DNA from: DASPKM01 sp035628135
GTDB taxonomy: Bacteria; Bacteroidota; Bacteroidia; Chitinophagales; Chitinophagaceae
Reading direction: 5' to 3'
Assembly: GCA_035628135.1 (NCBI GenBank)
Contig: DASPKM010000009.1
Location: forward strand, 1-64,000
Length of the DNA: 64,000 bases
Made by a program: the position numbers and the translations under genes. Shown piece by piece: positions 51,602-60,178 of the stretch; within the stretch, counting starts at the first letter, position 1, and each line of letters opens with the position of its first letter. The notes beneath the pieces are model-generated. The model was not told the DNA's origin and made no database searches. It was given only the letters and a program-made list of their open reading frames with translations.

Positions 51602-51838
51602 TTATATCTTTTCTCCCGCAGCTCTCAATTGCTTGACCACATTATACAAGCCGCGCTTATTGATGGTACGCAAACCTTCGGTAGATACCTTCAACGTGAT
51701 CCACTTATCTTCCTCGGGAAGGTAAAAACGCTTGGTTTGCAAATTGGGCAGGAACCGGCGCTTCGTCTTGATGTTAGAGTGCGAAACACTATTACCGGTC
51801 ATTGGAACCTTACCCGTAACCTGACATACTCGTGCCAT
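51602..51838 (-). CDS. rpmB: Ribosomal protein bL28
   Basis: A 78-residue protein with the bL28 start ARVCQVTGKVPMTGNSVSHS, then NIKTKRRFLPNLQTKRF and STEGLRTINKRGLYNVV. It is a large-subunit protein, first gene of the rpmB-rpmG-DUF4295 transcript. An exact -7 box lies 20 bases upstream of its ATG. Confidence 0.97.
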   Translation of the reverse strand: MARVCQVTGKVPMTGNSVSHSNIKTKRRFLPNLQTKRFYLPEEDKWITLKVSTEGLRTINKRGLYNVVKQLRAAGEKI

Positions 51839-51858
51839 TATTCAAATTTTAAGGACGG

Positions 51859-51866
51859 CAAAGGTA
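51859..51866 (-). promoter_or_regulatory. Candidate -7 element of the rpmB operon
   Basis: TACCTTTG on the minus strand matches TAnnTTTG, 20 bases upstream of the rpmB ATG. Confidence 0.5.
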
Positions 51867-51900
51867 AGGGTAATTGTTGAAATTTGTATATTCTGGCTTT

Positions 51901-51979
51901 AAATTATTGATTACTAATTGCTGATTAGCTCGATTTAACAGAAAGATTATTAAATAATTAATAATCAATAATCAAATTT
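51901..51979. repeat. AT-rich inverted repeat (family A, copy 3)
   Basis: AAATTATTGATTACTAATTG (from 51901) can pair with the AATTAATAATCAATAAT segment ending near 51975. It lies in the divergent gap between rpmB and ppk1. Confidence 0.65.
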
Positions 51980-52094
51980 ACCGCGAGGCATGCTTTTTTC
52001 TGCATGCCCTTGTGTAAAACACCCGCTTACTTAATAATTTTTTAACTTACCAGACAGGCAGGCATGGCTTAATTTGGAAATCCGTAAACGAAAT

Positions 52095-54209
52095 ATGAAA
52101 AAAGGCATCGTCAGGGACATCAGTTGGTTATCTTTTAACGCCCGGGTATTGCAGGAGGCGGCCGACCCTACCGTACCCCTTAAGGAAAGGGTGCGCTTCC
52201 TCGGCATTTTCTCCAACAACCTCGATGAATTCTTCCGCGTACGCGTAGCCACCCTCAAACGCATGGCCGAACTGGGCGGAAAGAAAAAGCTGGCCATGCA
52301 CCTGGAAGAGTCGCCCGACAAGATCCTGGAAGAGATACAAGCCATCGTACTGGAGCAGCAAAGTGATTTCAACCGCATCTGGGAAGGCATCTTTGCCGAA
52401 CTGCAAAAGGAAAAGATCTTCCTGGTAAACGAACGCCAGCTTAATAAAGAGCAGCAACGCTACGTACAAACGTATTTCGAAGACGAAGTGCGGCCGAACA
52501 TCATACCGCTGATGATCGAAAGCATTCCGCAATTTCCTTACCTCCGTGATAAATCGATTTACCTCGGCGCGGTGTTATCGCGCAAGGATGGTTCCATGCG
52601 CCGCAAATATGCGCTCATAGAAGTGCCGAGCCGCGCACTGGGCCGCTTTGTGCAGTTGCCGTCCAACCCCGGCGAGCACCACATCATCTTGTTGGAAGAT
52701 GTGATCCGCTTCAATCTTAAAAGCATCTTCTCCTATTTCGGGTACGACCGTTTTGAGTCCTGGATATTCAAGCTCACGAAGGACGCCGAAATAGACATGG
52801 ACAACGATATTTCCACCACCCTCATTCAAAAAATACAAAAGGGCGTAAAGAACCGCCGCAAGGGCAAGCCCGTGCGTTTTGTGTACGACAAAGAAATGGA
52901 CCAGGGATTGCTCGCTTATCTTATAAGACGGCTCGACCTGCCCAAGCAGGGCGCGATGATCCCCGGTGGGCGCATCCATAATTTCAGGCACTTCATGGAC
53001 TTTCCGGACGTGTTCTCGAAAAAGAGCCAACGTAAAAAACCTTTCATGCACCCGCTGTTGCTGAAAGCGCCAAGAGTTGCCGATGTTGTGTTGCAGAAAG
53101 ACGTAATGCTGCATTTTCCTTATCATTCGTTCAATCCCGTTATCGACATGCTGCGCGAGGCGGCCATGGACCCTGACGTTACTTCCATCAAGCTCACGTG
53201 CTACCGGCTTGCTTCCAATTCAAAGGTCATCAATGCGCTGATCAATGCTGTGCGCAACGGCAAGCAGGTAACGGTGATGATTGAATTGCGTGCGCGCTTT
53301 GAAGAAGAAGCCAACCTTGCCTGGAAGGAAAGGCTGGAAGAAGAGGGCGTGCGGGTGCTCATCAGCATTCCGGACCTTAAAGTACACGCCAAGCTGTGCA
53401 TGATCAAAAAGAAAGTGAACGGCCGTACCATCAACTATGGTTTTGTGAGCACCGGCAACCTGAACGAAAAAACAGCAATGGTATACGGCGATCATTGTTT
53501 GCTCACCGCCAACCGCGCCATCATGGCCGACGTGAACCGCATGTTCATTTTCCTGGAAAAGCACAAGGACGGCGATTCGATACTGCGGGCATGCCAAACA
53601 CTCATCCCCTGCCCCACCACCCTCCGCAAAGAGCTGGAGAAAATGATCAACCGTGAAATAAAGAACGCAAAGAACGGCGTGCAGGCCTGCATCATTCTTA
53701 AGATGAACTCACTCTCCGACGAGTTGCTTATTGCCAAGTTGCACGAGGCCGCCCGGTCAGGCGTAGAGCTGAAGCTCATCGTGCGTGGCATTTTCTGTAT
53801 GTATTCCCAAAGTAAAAAATTCACGGCCCCTGTTAAAGCCATCAGTATCGTAGATGAATACCTTGAACACGCAAGGGTGTTCATATTCCACAACGGAGGT
53901 GAAGAGAAAGTTTATATATCTTCGGCGGACTGGATGGTGCGGAATTTAGATCATCGCGTGGAAGCAACCTGTCCTGTATTTGATGACAACATTAAAAAAG
54001 TGCTGAGAACGATACTGGAAATACAGCTCAGGGACAATGTAAAGGCGAGAATACTCGATAACGAGCTTAGCAATAAATATGTCGTAGACAATTCTCTCCA
54101 GAAAGTACGCTCACAGATAGATATCTACAATTACCTGTACCAAAAAACACTGAAAAAAGAAGAAGCGGCGCAGGCGCCTTCTACCGAACCGGTATCTGCC
54201 ATCGCTTAA
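52095..54209 (+). CDS. ppk1: Polyphosphate kinase 1
   Basis: Makes long-chain polyphosphate from ATP, reversibly. The 704 residues from the ATG at 52095 (MKKGIVRDISWLSFNARVL) cover the N-terminal helical domain with SWLSFNARVLQEA and FSNNLDEFFRVRVA, the head domain, and two PLD-like catalytic domains. The phosphorylated His lies in DLKVHAKLCMIKKK (about 425), and the second site in RVFIFHNGGEEKVYISSADWM (about 595-615). The TTG at 52074 seven codons upstream is a possible but less likely start. The divergent rpmB operon lies upstream, and ppx follows on the same strand after 140 bases. Confidence 0.96.
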   Translation: MKKGIVRDISWLSFNARVLQEAADPTVPLKERVRFLGIFSNNLDEFFRVRVATLKRMAELGGKKKLAMHLEESPDKILEEIQAIVLEQQSDFNRIWEGIFAELQKEKIFLVNERQLNKEQQRYVQTYFEDEVRPNIIPLMIESIPQFPYLRDKSIYLGAVLSRKDGSMRRKYALIEVPSRALGRFVQLPSNPGEHHIILLEDVIRFNLKSIFSYFGYDRFESWIFKLTKDAEIDMDNDISTTLIQKIQKGVKNRRKGKPVRFVYDKEMDQGLLAYLIRRLDLPKQGAMIPGGRIHNFRHFMDFPDVFSKKSQRKKPFMHPLLLKAPRVADVVLQKDVMLHFPYHSFNPVIDMLREAAMDPDVTSIKLTCYRLASNSKVINALINAVRNGKQVTVMIELRARFEEEANLAWKERLEEEGVRVLISIPDLKVHAKLCMIKKKVNGRTINYGFVSTGNLNEKTAMVYGDHCLLTANRAIMADVNRMFIFLEKHKDGDSILRACQTLIPCPTTLRKELEKMINREIKNAKNGVQACIILKMNSLSDELLIAKLHEAARSGVELKLIVRGIFCMYSQSKKFTAPVKAISIVDEYLEHARVFIFHNGGEEKVYISSADWMVRNLDHRVEATCPVFDDNIKKVLRTILEIQLRDNVKARILDNELSNKYVVDNSLQKVRSQIDIYNYLYQKTLKKEEAAQAPSTEPVSAIA

Positions 54210-54282
54210 ATTTTTCGGTTATAGGTCACGTTAGGTTACGGCGGAGTTTTCACAACACGTAGTTACCTTCGTACCGCTTAAT

Positions 54283-54305
54283 TGTCCAAAGGAATCCTTT
54301 GGACA
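54283..54305. promoter_or_regulatory. Perfect inverted repeat between ppk1 and ppx
   Basis: TGTCCAAAGG (54283-54292), a 3-base loop, then CCTTTGGACA (54296-54305). A short T-rich stretch follows at 54317. It may be an operator, an mRNA hairpin or a weak terminator separating the two genes. Confidence 0.55.
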
Positions 54306-54349
54306 TAACCAGTAATTTTTAACCGGTAAAAAATACGGTAATTGCAAAG

Positions 54350-55261
54350 ATGCGTCTTGCGGCTATCGATATAGGAAGTAATGCGGCCAGGCTGTTGATC
54401 ACGGAGGTTATCCAGAACAACGGGAAGCCGCAATTCAACAAGCTCAACCTGGTGCGCGTGCCGCTGCGCCTGGGCTTCGACGTATTCGAGCGCAATGAAA
54501 TATCGCCTGAAAAGGAAGAGATGGTGGTAAAGACCATAAAGTCGTACAAATACCTGCTGGAAGTGTACGACGTGCACTACCTGAAAGCCTGCGCTACTTC
54601 GGCCATGCGCGATGCCACAAACTCCAACGCCATCATACAACGCGTAAAAGATGAAACAGGCATAGAAATAGAAGTGATCAGCGGCGACACCGAAGCAACC
54701 CTCATTTACGAAAACCATATTGCTGAAAACCTGGCCACCGATCATTCATACCTGTATATCGATGTGGGCGGCGGCAGCACCGAGCTTACTTTTTTTGCCG
54801 ATGCAAAGCTGGTGTTCAAAGAGTCGTTCAACATCGGCACCATCAGATTGATAAAGGACCAGGTAACGGAACAGCAATGGGACGAAATGAAGGATTTTAT
54901 CAAGGCCGGCCTTAAGGGACATGATAACGACGTAATCGCGATCGGTTCGGGCGGCAACATCAATAAAGTATTCTCCTTATCCAAACGAAAAGAAGGTAAG
55001 CCGCTCACGGTGGACCTACTGAAAGACTATTATAAAGAACTGAGCAGTTTTTCAGTGGAGGACCGCATCCGCATTTACAAGCTCCGCGAAGACCGCGCGG
55101 ATGTGATAGTGCCTGCACTGCTGATATACATCAACGTTATGCGCTGGGCAAACGCACCGGAAATATATGTGCCCAAGATCGGTCTTGCAGACGGCCTCGT
55201 GCAGCATTTGTACGAAGAATTGCAGCGAAAAAACGCGGCGCATACAGGTCAGGAGAACTAA
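54350..55261 (+). CDS. ppx: Ppx/GppA-family exopolyphosphatase
   Basis: A 303-residue phosphatase of the ASKHA fold, shorter than E. coli Ppx (about 513) because it lacks the C-terminal HD-like extension. It opens MRLAAIDIGSNAARLLI, the phosphate-1 loop, and has DVGGGSTELTFF (about 141-152) and GSGGNINKVFSL (about 201-212). It hydrolyses polyphosphate or pppGpp. It follows ppk1, which makes the substrate, so both genes set the polyphosphate level. A palindrome lies 45-67 bases upstream of its start. Confidence 0.94.
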   Translation: MRLAAIDIGSNAARLLITEVIQNNGKPQFNKLNLVRVPLRLGFDVFERNEISPEKEEMVVKTIKSYKYLLEVYDVHYLKACATSAMRDATNSNAIIQRVKDETGIEIEVISGDTEATLIYENHIAENLATDHSYLYIDVGGGSTELTFFADAKLVFKESFNIGTIRLIKDQVTEQQWDEMKDFIKAGLKGHDNDVIAIGSGGNINKVFSLSKRKEGKPLTVDLLKDYYKELSSFSVEDRIRIYKLREDRADVIVPALLIYINVMRWANAPEIYVPKIGLADGLVQHLYEELQRKNAAHTGQEN

Positions 55262-55294
55262 CGCTATATTTACGCCTTAATTTCAACGGTTTTC

Positions 55295-56110
55295 ATGTCG
55301 GTAAACAAAGAAATCAAACGCGTTACCACCAACACGCTGCAAAAAATGAAATCGAAGGGGGAAAAGATCTCCATGATCACCGCTTACGATTTTTCTTTTG
55401 CAAAAATATTCGACGCTGCCGGTGTGGACGTGATCCTGGTAGGCGATTCTGCTTCCAACGTTATGGCAGGGCACGAGACCACACTGCCCATTACACTTGA
55501 CCAGATGATCTATCATGCATCGTCCGTCATACGCGGCGTACGCCGTTGTTTGGTAGTAGTTGACCTGCCCTTCGGTTCGTATCAATCCAATTCAAAAGAA
55601 GCGCTGGCTTCGGCCATCCGCATCATGAAGGAAACGGGCGCGCATGCCATCAAGCTCGAAGGTGGTGAAGAGGTGTTGGAAAGCATCAACCGTATTGTAG
55701 CGGCGGGCGTGCCGGTAATGGGCCACCTCGGGCTTACGCCGCAGTCTATTTATAAATTCGGAACGTACAATGTGCGCGCCAAGGAAGAAGCGGAAGCCGC
55801 CAAATTACGCCACGACGCCAAATTATTGCAGGACGCCGGATGCTTTGCCATGGTGCTGGAAAAAATTCCCGCCGCCCTGGCGAAAGAAGTTTCCGAAAGC
55901 CTGCACATTCCAACCATCGGCATAGGCGCAGGCAAACACTGCGATGGACAGGTGCTGGTAATGCACGACATGCTGGGCATCAATACAGAATTCAGGCCGC
56001 GTTTCCTGCGCCAATACCTCAACCTGCACGAACAGGTGACCGGTGCGGTGCAGCATTATATCAAGGATGTAAAATCAAAATCTTTCCCCAACGAGCAGGA
56101 GCAGTATTAG
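55295..56110 (+). CDS. panB: Ketopantoate hydroxymethyltransferase
   Basis: Transfers a hydroxymethyl group from 5,10-methylene-THF to 2-oxoisovalerate, the first committed step of pantothenate synthesis. A 271-residue TIM barrel with the start MITAYDFSFAKIFDAAGVD (about 28-46), the metal and substrate site VGDSASNVMAGHETT (about 50-64) and an IGIGAGKHCDGQVLV segment (about 208-222). It is the second CoA-pathway gene in the window, with coaD. It lies 33 bases after ppx, on the same strand. Confidence 0.97.
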   Translation: MSVNKEIKRVTTNTLQKMKSKGEKISMITAYDFSFAKIFDAAGVDVILVGDSASNVMAGHETTLPITLDQMIYHASSVIRGVRRCLVVVDLPFGSYQSNSKEALASAIRIMKETGAHAIKLEGGEEVLESINRIVAAGVPVMGHLGLTPQSIYKFGTYNVRAKEEAEAAKLRHDAKLLQDAGCFAMVLEKIPAALAKEVSESLHIPTIGIGAGKHCDGQVLVMHDMLGINTEFRPRFLRQYLNLHEQVTGAVQHYIKDVKSKSFPNEQEQY

Positions 56111-56139
56111 TCTGAAGATGCGCATCCGCTCTTCCATCG

Positions 56140-56147
56140 TATCTTTG
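56140..56147 (+). promoter_or_regulatory. Candidate -7 element of the aldehyde dehydrogenase gene
   Basis: TATCTTTG matches TAnnTTTG, 38 bases upstream of the ATG at 56186. Confidence 0.45.
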
Positions 56148-56153
56148 CGGCCT

Positions 56154-56171
56154 GCCTGACGCCAGTCAGGC
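56154..56171. repeat. Short inverted repeat (GCCTGAC/GTCAGGC)
   Basis: Perfect 7-base arms, GCCTGAC and GTCAGGC, around a 4-base GCCA spacer, in the leader of the dehydrogenase gene between the -7 box and the start codon. The core resembles the CTGCCGGCAG repeat at 1820. Confidence 0.5.
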
Positions 56172-56185
56172 CTTACAATTTCAAT

Positions 56186-57712
56186 ATGAAGGATACGCTT
56201 TCAAAATTAAAGGTCAAGGATGTCAATCCCGGCATATCAACGGGCAGCCAGTGGTTTTCGGCAGGTGGGGAAATGATCGCATCGTTTTCTCCGGTCGATG
56301 GTCAAAAAATAGCCGAGGTCACGAGCGTTGACCGGGCCACCTATGATAAAGTGGTCAGCACGGCTCAGCAGGCCTATATGGAATGGAGAATGTGGCCTGC
56401 GCCCAAGCGCGGCGAAGTAGTGCGCCAAATGGGGGAAGCATTGCGCGCATATAAGGAACCGCTCGGGAGGCTGGTGTCGTACGAAATGGGCAAAAGCCTG
56501 CAGGAAGGATATGGCGAGGTGCAGGAAATGATAGACATCTGCGATTTTGCCGTTGGCCTTTCCCGCCAGTTGCACGGACTTACCATGCACAGCGAGCGTC
56601 CGGGACACCGCATGTATGAGCAGTGGCACCCGCTGGGCCCGGTGGGCATTATATCGGCATTTAATTTCCCCGTTGCCGTGTGGAGCTGGAACAGTATGCT
56701 GGCCTGGGTTTGCGGCGATGTTTGCATATGGAAGCCTTCTGAAAAAACGCCGCTTTGCGCAGTGGCATGCCAACATATTGCGCAGGAGGTATTTGCGGCC
56801 AACAATGTTCCCGAAGGTGTTAGCTGTTTGATAGTGGGTGGCAGGGAAGCCGGTGAATGGATGGCAGGCGATACACGCATACCGCTCGTTTCAGCAACCG
56901 GCTCTACCCGCATGGGCAAGGCCGTAGGGGCTGCGGTAGGCGCGCGGTTGGGAAGGTCGCTGCTGGAGCTTGGCGGCAACAATGCTATTATTATTTCGGA
57001 AAATGCGGACCTTACCATGGCCATCCGCGGCTCCGTATTCGGCGCGGTAGGCACTGCGGGTCAACGCTGTACCACAACCCGCCGCCTGATCATTCATGAA
57101 AATGTATACGATAAAGTAAAAGAGCAACTGGTGGCGGCTTACAGGCAATTGCGCATAGGCGACCCCCTGGACGAAAACAACCACGTGGGACCGCTCATTG
57201 ATAAAGATGCCGTAAAAATGTACCAGGAGGCCATTGAAAAATGCAAGGCCGAGGGTGGCAAATTCGTGGTGGAAGGCGGCGTGCTGGACGGCACCGGGTT
57301 CGAAAGCGGCTGTTACGTAAAGCCCTGCATTGCAGAAGTAGAGCCCGGTTACCAGGTGGTGCAGCATGAGACCTTTGCTCCCATCCTGTACCTGATGAGG
57401 TATAAGACCTTCAGCGAAGCGATAGCCATACAGAACAATGTGCCACAGGGACTTTCATCGGCCGTGATGACCCTTAACCTGCGGGAGGCGGAACAATTCC
57501 TTTCCCAAACCGGGAGCGACTGCGGCATCGCCAACGTGAACATAGGCACGTCCGGGGCCGAGATCGGGGGTGCTTTTGGGGGAGAAAAAGAATCAGGCGG
57601 CGGCAGGGAAAGTGGTAGCGACGCCTGGAGGGTGTATATGCGGCGGCAAACCAATACAATTAACTATTCATCTCAACTTCCGTTGGCCCAAGGCATAAAA
57701 TTTGACCTGTAG
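56186..57712 (+). CDS. ALDH7-type aldehyde dehydrogenase (aminoadipate semialdehyde type)
   Basis: The 508-residue protein belongs to the aldehyde dehydrogenase superfamily. The general base lies in LELGGNNAIII (about 257-267) and the catalytic Cys in GTAGQRCTTTRRL (about 290-302). The NN after GG and the QRCTTTRR signature are typical of ALDH7A1/PipDH-like enzymes, which oxidise alpha-aminoadipic semialdehyde to aminoadipate in lysine degradation with NAD+. No lysine catabolism gene is adjacent, so the substrate is an inference from family. A -7 element and a short inverted repeat precede it. Confidence 0.92.
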   Translation: MKDTLSKLKVKDVNPGISTGSQWFSAGGEMIASFSPVDGQKIAEVTSVDRATYDKVVSTAQQAYMEWRMWPAPKRGEVVRQMGEALRAYKEPLGRLVSYEMGKSLQEGYGEVQEMIDICDFAVGLSRQLHGLTMHSERPGHRMYEQWHPLGPVGIISAFNFPVAVWSWNSMLAWVCGDVCIWKPSEKTPLCAVACQHIAQEVFAANNVPEGVSCLIVGGREAGEWMAGDTRIPLVSATGSTRMGKAVGAAVGARLGRSLLELGGNNAIIISENADLTMAIRGSVFGAVGTAGQRCTTTRRLIIHENVYDKVKEQLVAAYRQLRIGDPLDENNHVGPLIDKDAVKMYQEAIEKCKAEGGKFVVEGGVLDGTGFESGCYVKPCIAEVEPGYQVVQHETFAPILYLMRYKTFSEAIAIQNNVPQGLSSAVMTLNLREAEQFLSQTGSDCGIANVNIGTSGAEIGGAFGGEKESGGGRESGSDAWRVYMRRQTNTINYSSQLPLAQGIKFDL

Positions 57713-57833
57713 GCGCATTAACAACACCTTAAACACCGTTTATCAAACAAAACGCGTCTGTCACGGAGACTTATTTTATTTTTATCGGATTGCAACCGAG
57801 AACTTGCATTCATATTAAACCTAAAAATTACAC

Positions 57834-59540
57834 ATGATCATGTACAAAAAGGCTCTTGCAGGCATCCTGTTGGGCACTGCGCTGGTTATACTTACGGCCG
57901 GCCCCATTGCCGCCCAGGGTACCAGCCAGAAAACAGAAACTCCTAAGGGCTGGCATTTGCTCGACAAAAACAAGGATGGTTTTTACGGTATCAGCCTCCA
58001 GGGCGCTTACGACCTGGTAAAAGGTAAAAAAAGCACTACCGTAGTGGTGGCCGTTATCGACTCAGGCATCGACACGCTGCATGAAGACCTGACACCGGTC
58101 TTGTGGAAGAATCCTAAGGAAATACCCGGCAACAGCATCGACGACGACAAGAACGGGTACGTTGATGATATTTACGGATGGAACTTCATTGGCGGTAAAG
58201 ACGGCCGCAACGTAAAAGAAGATTCCTACGAAGGCGCCCGCGTTTATCACAAGCTGAAAAAGAAATGGGCCGATAAGCAGGTAGACCCCGCTACACTTAG
58301 CGCCGAAGAAAAAGAAGAATACGAAGTTTGGCAGAAAGCCAAGAAAAAAATAGAAGGCCAGAGCATCGCCGGCGGGGTTGACCTGCTGCTGCTGAAAAAT
58401 GCCTTCAAAGCTGCAAAAAGAAACGACAGCATATTAAGGGTTGCAATGGCGAAAGAAGTATTCACAGGCAAAGAGCTGGAGGAATACGTTCCGTCAGCTT
58501 CCGATGCAAAATCGGCACGTAACAGCCTGCTGTACCTTTTCAAGGCCAACGACATCATGGACCAGACCAATAAAGAGTTTATCGAAGGCTTTGGCGATTA
58601 CCTGGCCGGCGAAGAACGCAAGGCCGAAGCAAAAGACAGGGAACCCCGCAACTTCCGCGGCGAAATAACTGGCGATAATGAAGAAGACATCAATGACCGT
58701 TACTACGGCAATCCCGACGTAATGGCGGGCACACCCTTTCACGGTACGCACGTAGCCGGCATCATTGGCGCGGCAAGAAGCAATGGCAAGGGCATGGACG
58801 GCATTGCAGACAACGTAAGAATTATGATGCTGCGCGCCGTTCCCGATGGCGACGAGCACGATAAAGATATTGCACTGGCCATCCGCTACGCTGTTGACAA
58901 CGGGGCAAAGATCATCAACATGAGCTTTGGTAAAGACTTCTCTCCCCAGAAACATTGGGTAGACGATGCCGTAAAATATGCCGAAAGCAAGGGCGTGTTG
59001 CTGGTGCATGCCGCAGGCAACGATCACAAGAACCTCGATAGCACCGACAACTTCCCGAATGCAACATTGAAATCGCTCAAAAGCAGGGCTTCCAACTGGC
59101 TTACAGTAGGCGCCAGCAGCGATCCTACTGCCGAAGCTGGTTTCGAGAGCCTCACCGCTTCGTTCTCCAATTATGGAAAGCATGAAGTGGATGTGTTTGC
59201 ACCCGGCACCAAAATCTACTCTACTATTCCCGGCAAAACCACTTATGGCAATGCGCAGGGAACCAGCATGGCCTCTCCCGTGGTAGCGGGTATTGCAGCG
59301 CTGATATTATCATACAATCCTCATCTTTCTCCTCAGCAGTTGAAGATGGTGATTGAAAAATCATCTACCCCTGTGTCAGAACTGGTAAAAAAACCAGGCA
59401 GCGATGATGAGGTGCCAATGTCGGAACTGTCACGTACTGCGGGCATTGTAAATGCCGAGGCAGCCATGAAAATGGCCCTGGAAATAAAGCCCTCTAAAAA
59501 AGACCTTCCCAAGTCAACTTTGAAGAATAAGAGGGGCTAA
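57834..59540 (+). CDS. S8 (subtilisin-type) serine protease, exported, with a large insertion
   Basis: A 568-residue protein. It starts with a signal peptide (KKALAGILLGTALVILTAGPIAAQ) and has the Asp76 motif VVAVIDSGID, the His motif HGTHVAGIIGA (about 303) and the Ser motif GTSMASPVVAG (about 478). Between Asp and His, about 225 residues are inserted, as compared with about 30 in subtilisin. The insert is charged and partly helical (DPATLSAEEKEEYEVWQKAKK, DINDRYYGN). It is probably periplasmic or secreted. No Por sorting tail is evident. A terminator follows 27 bases after its stop. Confidence 0.93.
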   Translation: MIMYKKALAGILLGTALVILTAGPIAAQGTSQKTETPKGWHLLDKNKDGFYGISLQGAYDLVKGKKSTTVVVAVIDSGIDTLHEDLTPVLWKNPKEIPGNSIDDDKNGYVDDIYGWNFIGGKDGRNVKEDSYEGARVYHKLKKKWADKQVDPATLSAEEKEEYEVWQKAKKKIEGQSIAGGVDLLLLKNAFKAAKRNDSILRVAMAKEVFTGKELEEYVPSASDAKSARNSLLYLFKANDIMDQTNKEFIEGFGDYLAGEERKAEAKDREPRNFRGEITGDNEEDINDRYYGNPDVMAGTPFHGTHVAGIIGAARSNGKGMDGIADNVRIMMLRAVPDGDEHDKDIALAIRYAVDNGAKIINMSFGKDFSPQKHWVDDAVKYAESKGVLLVHAAGNDHKNLDSTDNFPNATLKSLKSRASNWLTVGASSDPTAEAGFESLTASFSNYGKHEVDVFAPGTKIYSTIPGKTTYGNAQGTSMASPVVAGIAALILSYNPHLSPQQLKMVIEKSSTPVSELVKKPGSDDEVPMSELSRTAGIVNAEAAMKMALEIKPSKKDLPKSTLKNKRG

Positions 59541-59567
59541 TCACACATCATTTCATTACACGATAGT

Positions 59568-59604
59568 AAAACTTCCGGTCATGAACAACCGGAAGTTTTT
59601 TATT
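59568..59604 (+). terminator. Rho-independent terminator of the S8 protease gene
   Basis: Perfect 12-base arms AAAACTTCCGGT (59568-59579) and ACCGGAAGTTTT (59588-59599) around an 8-base loop, then T and A bases. Because the arms are A/T at the outside it may work in both directions. Confidence 0.9.
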
Positions 59605-59607
59605 TTA

Positions 59608-59615
59608 TAGCTTTG
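59608..59615 (+). promoter_or_regulatory. Candidate -7 element of the DinB gene
   Basis: TAGCTTTG matches TAnnTTTG, 17 bases upstream of the ATG at 59633, immediately after the terminator of the previous gene. Confidence 0.5.
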
Positions 59616-59632
59616 CCCACTAAACTTCACGT

Positions 59633-60157
59633 ATGGCCACCAAACAAGACGCGCTCGCCACCGAATATTACCAGAATTACATAAAGCTCTCCCCCGACGA
59701 CAACGTTGTAAAAGCGCTGGAGCGCAACACGAAAAACTTCAGGAGGCTGTTGAAGAAGATACCACGTAAAAAAGTAGACAAGGCGTATGCGGAAGGTAAA
59801 TGGACCATCAAGGAGTTATTGCAGCACATCATAGACGCCGAGCGCGTATTTGCTTACCGCGCCATCACATTTGCAAGAAAGGACAGCGCCGCACTGCCCA
59901 GCTTCGATGAAAACGCCTGGGCAGCCAATTCGCTGGCGGTGCAAAGGGATTGGAAAGACATGATAGAAGAATTCAAATCGCTGCGCGCAGCCAGTGAAAA
60001 AATGTTCTCCTCTTTCGACGATAGCCAGCTACGCTCCATCGGCAATGCCAGCGGTAAAGATATAAACGTGCTTGCATTGGGATACATCATGTCAGGTCAT
60101 GTGGAGCATCACATCAATATCATCAAGGAAAGATATCTTAGAAAAAACGGACAATAG
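59633..60157 (+). CDS. DinB-family (DUF1572-like) protein
   Basis: A 174-residue, four-helix bundle protein with the conserved His pattern: WTIKELLQHIIDAERVF (His near residue 63) and the C-terminal ALGYIMSGHVEHHINIIKERY (His near 155, 158 and 159). In DinB/YfiT proteins three His bind a metal ion (Ni or Zn); several family members are thiol transferases, including the BstA transferases that use bacillithiol. The bshB1 and ytxJ genes make such a role conceivable, but it is not shown. It has its own -7 element and converges with the first paralogous lipoprotein gene. Confidence 0.9.
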   Translation: MATKQDALATEYYQNYIKLSPDDNVVKALERNTKNFRRLLKKIPRKKVDKAYAEGKWTIKELLQHIIDAERVFAYRAITFARKDSAALPSFDENAWAANSLAVQRDWKDMIEEFKSLRAASEKMFSSFDDSQLRSIGNASGKDINVLALGYIMSGHVEHHINIIKERYLRKNGQ

Positions 60158-60178
60158 GGTTGACCTGCGCGCTGATCT

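Noticed and set aside
56374..57054. A 226-codon minus-strand frame
   Set aside because: It is antisense to the aldehyde dehydrogenase.
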